This document shows, in pieces, positions 58,821 through 64,000 of a stretch of 64,000 bases of DNA. Position 1 is the first letter of the stretch. Each line of letters starts with the position of its first letter. This stretch comes from Sulfurimonas sp. (GTDB taxonomy: Bacteria > Campylobacterota > Campylobacteria > Campylobacterales > Sulfurimonadaceae): the NCBI GenBank assembly GCA_030949945.1, contig JAUZRZ010000080.1:1-64000 (forward strand), written 5' to 3'. The notes under the pieces are model-generated. The model was not told where the DNA came from. It saw only the letters and a list, made by a program, of their open reading frames with translations, and did not search any database. The position numbers and the translations under genes were made by a program.

Positions 58821-58916
58821 AAAGAGCCTAATATTTTTTTATGATTATAGCAGTTTTTGATTATAAGAGAAGGAGTTTTACTCTCCAAAAGGAGAATAAA
58901 GTGTAAAAGATATTTA

Positions 58917-61009
58917 TTAACCGTTACGTTTTTTCTGAATCTCTTCAGATACTGCTTTTGGAACTTCAGCATAATGATCAAATTCCATTGAGTATGTAGC
59001 ACGTCCTTGAGTTGCAGAACGTAGGTCTGTTGAGTAACCAAACATTTCAGATAATGGAACGAAAGCATCAACAATTTTACTACCAGCACGATCACCCATA
59101 GCAGTTGATTTGTCCACGACGACGGTTAAGGTCACCGATAACATCACCCATGTTCTCTTCAGGAGTCTCAACTTCAACTTTCATCATTGGCTCAAGTATT
59201 GCAGGTTTTGCTTTACGACAAGCTTCCTTGAAACCCATTGATGCAGCAAGTTTAAATGCCATCTCATTTGAATCCACATCATGGTAAGAACCATCATAAA
59301 GTGTAACATCAACATCTTCCATTGGGTATCCTGCAAGAACACCATTTGACATTGCTTCTTCACAACCTTTCTTAACGGCTGGAATAAATTCTTTAGGAAC
59401 AGATCCACCTTTAATAGCATTTGTAAATACAAATCCACTATCAGGCTCACCTGGCTTAACTGTAAGATAAACATGACCAAATTGACCACGACCACCTGAC
59501 TGTTTTGCATACTTATACTCTTGATTTACTGTTTCTTTAATAGACTCTCTATAAGAAACTTGTGGAGCACCAACTTCAGCATCAACAGAAAACTCACGTT
59601 TCATTCTATCAACAAGAATTTCAAGGTGTAACTCACCCATTCCAGAGATAATAGTCTGACCAGTCTCTTCATCAGTATTTACTCTAAAAGATGGATCTTC
59701 AGCTGCTAATTTACCTAAAGCAATACCCATTTTTTCTTGATCAGCCTTAGTTTTTGGCTCAACTGCAACAGAGATAACTGGAGCTGGAAAGTCCATTCTC
59801 TCTAAGAACAACTTTCTCCTCACCTTGACATAAAGTATCACCTGTTGTAGTAGCTTTAAGACCAACAACTGCACCGATTTCACCTGCATAAATCTCTTTA
59901 ACTTCTTCACGTTTAATAGCATGCATCTTCACGATACGACCAACACGCTCTTTTTTATCTTTTGTAGAGTTATGTACAAATGAACCTGACTCTAAAGAGC
60001 CACGGTAAACACGGATAAAAGTAAGAACTCCAACAAAAGGATCCGTCATAATTTTAAATGCAAGTGCAGCAAAATCACCCTCATCAGTTGATGGTACAGA
60101 TACTTCTACCTCTTCATCATCCATAAGTGTACCAACAATAGCTTCAGCTTCAACTGGAGATGGTAGGTAAGCTACAACAGCATCAAGTAGAGTTTGAACA
60201 CCCTTGTTTTTAAAAGCAGTACCTGGAGTCATAGGAACAACAGCCATACCTAAAGTAGCAGCCTTGATTGCAGCTTTTACTTCATCTTCAGTAAATGATT
60301 CACCCTCTAAGAATTTTTCAGCAAAATCATCATTACCTTCTACTTCAGCAAGAGTCTCCATCATTTTTTCTCTATACTCTTCAGAAATTTCCCGTAAAGA
60401 TTCACGAATCTCTTGAACATGGTAGTTAGAACCCATTTCAGCATCAGCATCCCAAACAATTTCTTTCATAGTAACTAAATCAACAACACCTTCAAACTCA
60501 GCTTCAGCACCGATAGGAAGTTGAATAGGCATTGGATTACCCTTAAGTCTCTCTTTAATCTGACGCTCAACTTCATAGAAATCTGCACCAGTTCTATCCA
60601 TCTTGTTAACAAAAACGATAGAAGGAACTTTATAACGGTTACGTTGTCTCCAAACAGTTTCTGATTGAGGCTGAACACCACCAACAGCACAGAAAACTGA
60701 AACAGCACCATCAAGAACACGCATAGAACGCTCAACTTCAATAGTGAAGTCAACGTGTCCCGGAGTATCTATAATGTTAATCTGTTTACCATCCCACTCA
60801 CAAGTAGTTGCAGCAGAAGTAATTGTGATACCACGCTCTTGTTCTTGTTCCATCCAGTCCATAGTAGCAGCACCATCATGAACCTCACCAATTTTATGCT
60901 CAACACCAGTATAGAATAAAATTCTTTCTGTTGTTGTAGTTTTACCTGCATCAATGTGTGCAGCAATACCGATGTTTCTTACGTCGTTTAGTTTGTGACT
61001 TCTTGCCAT
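58917..61009 (-). CDS. fusA: Elongation factor G, two frameshifts
   Basis: The joined product has about 697 residues. G1 is [18 protein letters not shown], with G3 IDTPGHVDF and G4 [11 protein letters not shown]. Domains III-V follow ([47 protein letters not shown]). Shifts lie near 59810 (an extra A before GAGAGAATGG) and 59105 (an extra G before CTATGGG). As an essential gene it must be intact, so these are sequence errors. It follows rpsL-rpsG on the same strand. Confidence 0.96.
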
Positions 61010-61044
61010 AGTTTAGTACCTTATTTAAAATTAGTTGAGAGATA

Positions 61045-61085
61045 AGCTCTTTTGTAAATAAAAAACATTTACTTACAAAAGAGCT
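61045..61085. promoter_or_regulatory. Perfect 13-bp inverted repeat ahead of fusA
   Basis: AGCTCTTTTGTAA and TTACAAAAGAGCT are perfect arms around a 15-base AT-rich loop, 36 bases before the fusA start. It may be a leader hairpin or partial terminator between rpsG and fusA. On the minus strand no T-run follows. Confidence 0.4.
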
Positions 61086-61160
61086 GTCAATATATGTTCA
61101 AACACAAAAATTTGCAAGCAAATTTGAGCTCTACGCTGAGTAGAACCTAGTGTTAACGTA

Positions 61161-61184
61161 GTGAAGGGAATTACTTCCCTTCAC
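61161..61184. promoter_or_regulatory. Hairpin after rpsG
   Basis: GTGAAGGGAA and TTCCCTTCAC form a perfect 10-bp stem with a 4-base loop (TTAC), 19 bases after the rpsG stop. It could stabilise the rpsG 3' end or cause partial termination. There is no T-run. Confidence 0.45.
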
Positions 61185-61202
61185 GTTTATAAAATAGTAA
61201 AC

Positions 61203-61688
<486 letters not shown>

Positions 61689-61775
61689 TCAATTTTTTCA
61701 AATTTACTCAAAATAAATTACTTAAAATTTATCCTGTAGCTATTGAATCTATCTGTTTAAAAAAATAATCTTAGA

Positions 61776-62150
61776 TTATTTTTTAGGTCTCTTTGTTCCA
61801 TATTTAGATCTTGCAACAGTTCTATTAGCAACACCAGCAGTATCAAGAGCACCACGAACGATATGGTATTTAACACCAGGTAAATCTTTAATACGACCAC
61901 CACGTACAAGTACGATTGAGTGTTCTTGAAGGTTGTGACCCTCTCCACCGATATACGAAATAACTTCGAAACCAGATGTTAATCTAACTTTTGCAACTTT
62001 TCTTAAAGCCGAGTTAGGTTTTTTTGGTGTAGTTGTGTAAACACGAGTACATACACCACGACGCTGTGGACATGAAACAAGCGCAGGTGATTTAGATTTC
62101 TTAATCACACGTTTACGCTCATTACGAATCAATTGGTTGATTGTAGGCAT
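61776..62150 (-). CDS. rpsL: 30S ribosomal protein S12
   Basis: This 124-residue protein starts [20 protein letters not shown] and contains [20 protein letters not shown] and [20 protein letters not shown], with the conserved Lys/Pro-Asn-Ser loop (streptomycin-sensitive form KPNSALRK). It is first of the str operon after rpoC. Confidence 0.98.
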   Translation of the reverse strand: MPTINQLIRNERKRVIKKSKSPALVSCPQRRGVCTRVYTTTPKKPNSALRKVAKVRLTSGFEVISYIGGEGHNLQEHSIVLVRGGRIKDLPGVKYHIVRGALDTAGVANRTVARSKYGTKRPKK

Positions 62151-62338
62151 ACAATTCCTTTATATAAATTTCCAGTAGAATTTAACTGTATCAATCAATC
62201 TTAAACGATATAAGATACTGTTGACATAGTTATAGACACGAGATAATACAGAAATAGTAATTAAAGTAAGCTTATTTTAAGTGGAAATTAATAATTGACT
62301 AAAGGAGTGGAGTATATATGAGCAAAAGCTCATACATT

Positions 62339-62363
62339 AAAAAGAAGAGTTTAACTACTCTTC
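62339..62363 (-). terminator. Hairpin with T-run at the rpoC stop
   Basis: On the minus strand GAAGAG, the TAG stop region and CTCTTC form a 6-bp stem followed by TTTTT. The stop codon of rpoC lies in the loop. It is weak for a full terminator, and a second short hairpin (ATGAGC/GCTCAT) follows at 62318-62333. Confidence 0.5.
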
Positions 62364-64000
62364 TTCTGCTTCAAATTGTATTGTTTGGTCTTTGTAAATA
62401 CCTGTTCCAACAGGAATTGTACGACCGATAATAACATTTTCTTTCAAGTTGTTTAGATCATCAACTTTAGCTGAAACAGCAGCCTCTGTTAGAACTTTTG
62501 TTGTATCTTGGAAAGATGCAGCTGAAATAATACTATCAGCAGATACAGCAGCCCGTGTAATACCAACAAGAAAAGGTTCTGCAATTGCTGGGCGACCACC
62601 AAGACGAATGATTTTTTCATTTTCTGTTGCAAATTTTGCTTTAGAAATTAAATCACCTTCAATAAACTTAGTATCTCCAGACTTAACAATTTTAATCTGA
62701 CGGAGCATTTGAGTAAAAATAACCTCAATATGCTTATCAGCAATATTAACCCCTTGAGAACGGTATACTTGTTGTACTTCTGATACAAGATAATTATAAA
62801 GTGCTTTTACACCCATAATACGTAAAAGTTCATGTGATGACAAAATACCAGTTGTTAAACTCTCACCAGCATGAACAAAGTCACCAGGACTTACAACAGG
62901 CTCATGAGATTTATCAACAAAATACTCTTTTACAATTCCATTCTCAGAGTTACTAACTATAATTCTAATTTTACCACGAAGCATTTTTCCAAAACTAACT
63001 GTTCCATCTATTTCAGATATAAGTGCAGTTGCTTTTGGACGACGACCTTCAAAAAGTTCAGATACACGAGGAAGACCCCCTGTAATATCTGATGATTTTT
63101 GAAGTGCTTTTGGTGTTTTAGCAATAATATCTGCAGTTTTCACTTGCGCGCCATCCCCAACAAATACAGATGATTTTGCCTCGATAGCATAACGTAAAAC
63201 TTGACCATCTTCTGTTGCCAATACAATAGCAGGCTTATACTCACTCGAAATATGCTCATTAATCATTAGACGAGTTTTACCCGTGAGTTCATCAAGTTGT
63301 TCAGAAGCTGTAGTACCAACAATGATATCTTCATACTTCACAGTACCCGCTGCTTCAGAGATAATAGGATTTGAGTATGGATCCCATTCTGCTATTACAA
63401 CTGATTCATCAGATGCTGGTTTAGCAATTAGAGACGCGGCATCTACAGACTCATTATCATCAGTCACAATTACAGAACCACGAGCGATATAGTGACGAAC
63501 TGCTTCACGATTGTTTGCATCAATTACTGCAGCAAACAGACCTTTTTCACTTACTTCGTATCCAGATTTCAGACCTTCAAATCTTTCTAAGTAATCACCT
63601 TTAAGTAAAAAGTACTTTACAGTACCCTCTTCCGTTGAAAGGATCTTCTTAGTAACTGGAGCACCATCTTCAACTAAAAGTTCAGATGCATAAGGAATAC
63701 GAGAAGGAACATTCCATCCATCTTTAATAGTCTCAACGATAGACTCATCTTCTGCTACTTCAGAACCCTTTGCATATGGGAAGTAATATTTACCTTCAAT
63801 TTGACCAGATACACCTGCAAGTTCATTAGGTTTAGCAATTTCGTGTTTTCTCATTGAATAACGAACTGTCTCTTTTGCACCAACTACACTTACAATAACT
63901 TCATCATGTATAGTCTGTATCTCAATTTTACCAGCAAATGGTGCTTTAATCTTAGGCTCAACTAATAAAACGGCAGCATTACGACGATTAGCAACAATGT
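62355..64000 (-). CDS. rpoC: RNA polymerase beta' subunit, C-terminal part (truncated by the window edge)
   Basis: The frame is open from the right edge (IVANRRNAAVLLVEPKIKAPFAG) through MRKHEIAKPNELAGVSG to the stop at 62355, about 548 residues. The C-terminus has DITGGLPRVSELFEGRRPKATALISEI, then GVNIADKHIEVIFTQMLRQI and AAVSADSIISAASFQDTTKVLTEAAV, hallmarks of the beta' 3' end. The ATG at 63854 is internal, not a start. Whether rpoB is fused to it, as in Helicobacter, cannot be seen here. Confidence 0.97.
   Translation of the reverse strand, partial: IVANRRNAAVLLVEPKIKAPFAGKIEIQTIHDEVIVSVVGAKETVRYSMRKHEIAKPNELAGVSGQIEGKYYFPYAKGSEVAEDESIVETIKDGWNVPSRIPYASELLVEDGAPVTKKILSTEEGTVKYFLLKGDYLERFEGLKSGYEVSEKGLFAAVIDANNREAVRHYIARGSVIVTDDNESVDAASLIAKPASDESVVIAEWDPYSNPIISEAAGTVKYEDIIVGTTASEQLDELTGKTRLMINEHISSEYKPAIVLATEDGQVLRYAIEAKSSVFVGDGAQVKTADIIAKTPKALQKSSDITGGLPRVSELFEGRRPKATALISEIDGTVSFGKMLRGKIRIIVSNSENGIVKEYFVDKSHEPVVSPGDFVHAGESLTTGILSSHELLRIMGVKALYNYLVSEVQQVYRSQGVNIADKHIEVIFTQMLRQIKIVKSGDTKFIEGDLISKAKFATENEKIIRLGGRPAIAEPFLVGITRAAVSADSIISAASFQDTTKVLTEAAVSAKVDDLNNLKENVIIGRTIPVGTGIYKDQTIQFEAEEE

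Noticed and set aside
58917-61009. fusA as a pseudogene
   Set aside because: It is essential, all motifs remain, and two single-base insertions explain the breaks. Sequence error is the simpler view.

Overview
The window is AT-rich bacterial chromosome from a Campylobacterota (epsilonproteobacterial) genome, most like Sulfurimonas and relatives. The evidence is the gene set and order: rpoC-rpsL-rpsG-fusA, flgB-flgC-fliE followed by a class B penicillin-binding protein, the futalosine menaquinone enzyme MqnC, LPP20-family lipoproteins, a PgbA-type protein, a Csd3-like M23 endopeptidase, ComEC directly after dnaB, and many PAS/GGDEF/EAL/CZB signalling proteins. No rRNA, tRNA or CRISPR was seen.

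Layout. 1-7 kb: a dipeptide epimerase and pyruvate kinase, a small exported protein, a parvulin, a RecD2-like helicase and a C5-methyltransferase plus PD-(D/E)XK nuclease pair. All are readable only by joining frames. 7-12 kb: a non-catalytic M16 protein, mqnC, and a membrane-anchored cytochrome with twelve CXXCH motifs. 12-14.5 kb: nusB-ribH-kdsA and an EamA transporter. 14.7-20 kb: a TerB/J-domain protein, then a five-gene minus-strand operon of two LPP20-type lipoproteins, a large exported protein, an MltC-like lytic transglycosylase and a phosphoribosyltransferase. 20-27.7 kb: housekeeping genes (der, hemJ, two paralogous outer-membrane proteins, hpf, trpS, argF, hemB, ribA). 27.7-32.5 kb: a signalling cluster (CZB chemoreceptor, PAS-GGDEF-EAL protein, stand-alone CZB protein, Aer-like PAS protein). 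32.5-35 kb: rsmG operon and alr. 35-38.4 kb: a TonB-dependent receptor of copper-receptor type and a DUF2202 lipoprotein. 38.5-48.9 kb: ispG, a repeat-bearing exported protein, dnaB-comEC, glcD, pgbA-like, M23 peptidase, Nudix, priA. 48.9-52 kb: an accessory stretch of type IV pilin-like genes (one intact, one frame-broken, one remnant), two paralogous two-gene sets encoding tiny membrane proteins, an orphan antitoxin, and REP-like hairpins. 52-58.8 kb: flagellar rod genes with a sigma-54 promoter, ftsI-like PBP, panC, prfB, bpt. 58.9-64 kb: fusA, rpsG, rpsL and the 3' part of rpoC, which runs off the right edge.

Two features run through the whole window. First, single-base indels break many genes, including essential ones such as fusA and priA. 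They are densest in the first 3 kb, which suggests a low-coverage contig end rather than gene decay. Second, a roughly 107-bp palindromic repeat (three full copies and one partial) sits in intergenic gaps and looks like a MITE or large REP family.

The least explained parts are the dodecaheme cytochrome, the LPP20/transglycosylase operon, the duplicated tiny membrane-protein pairs among the pilins, and the zinc/redox/c-di-GMP signalling cluster.
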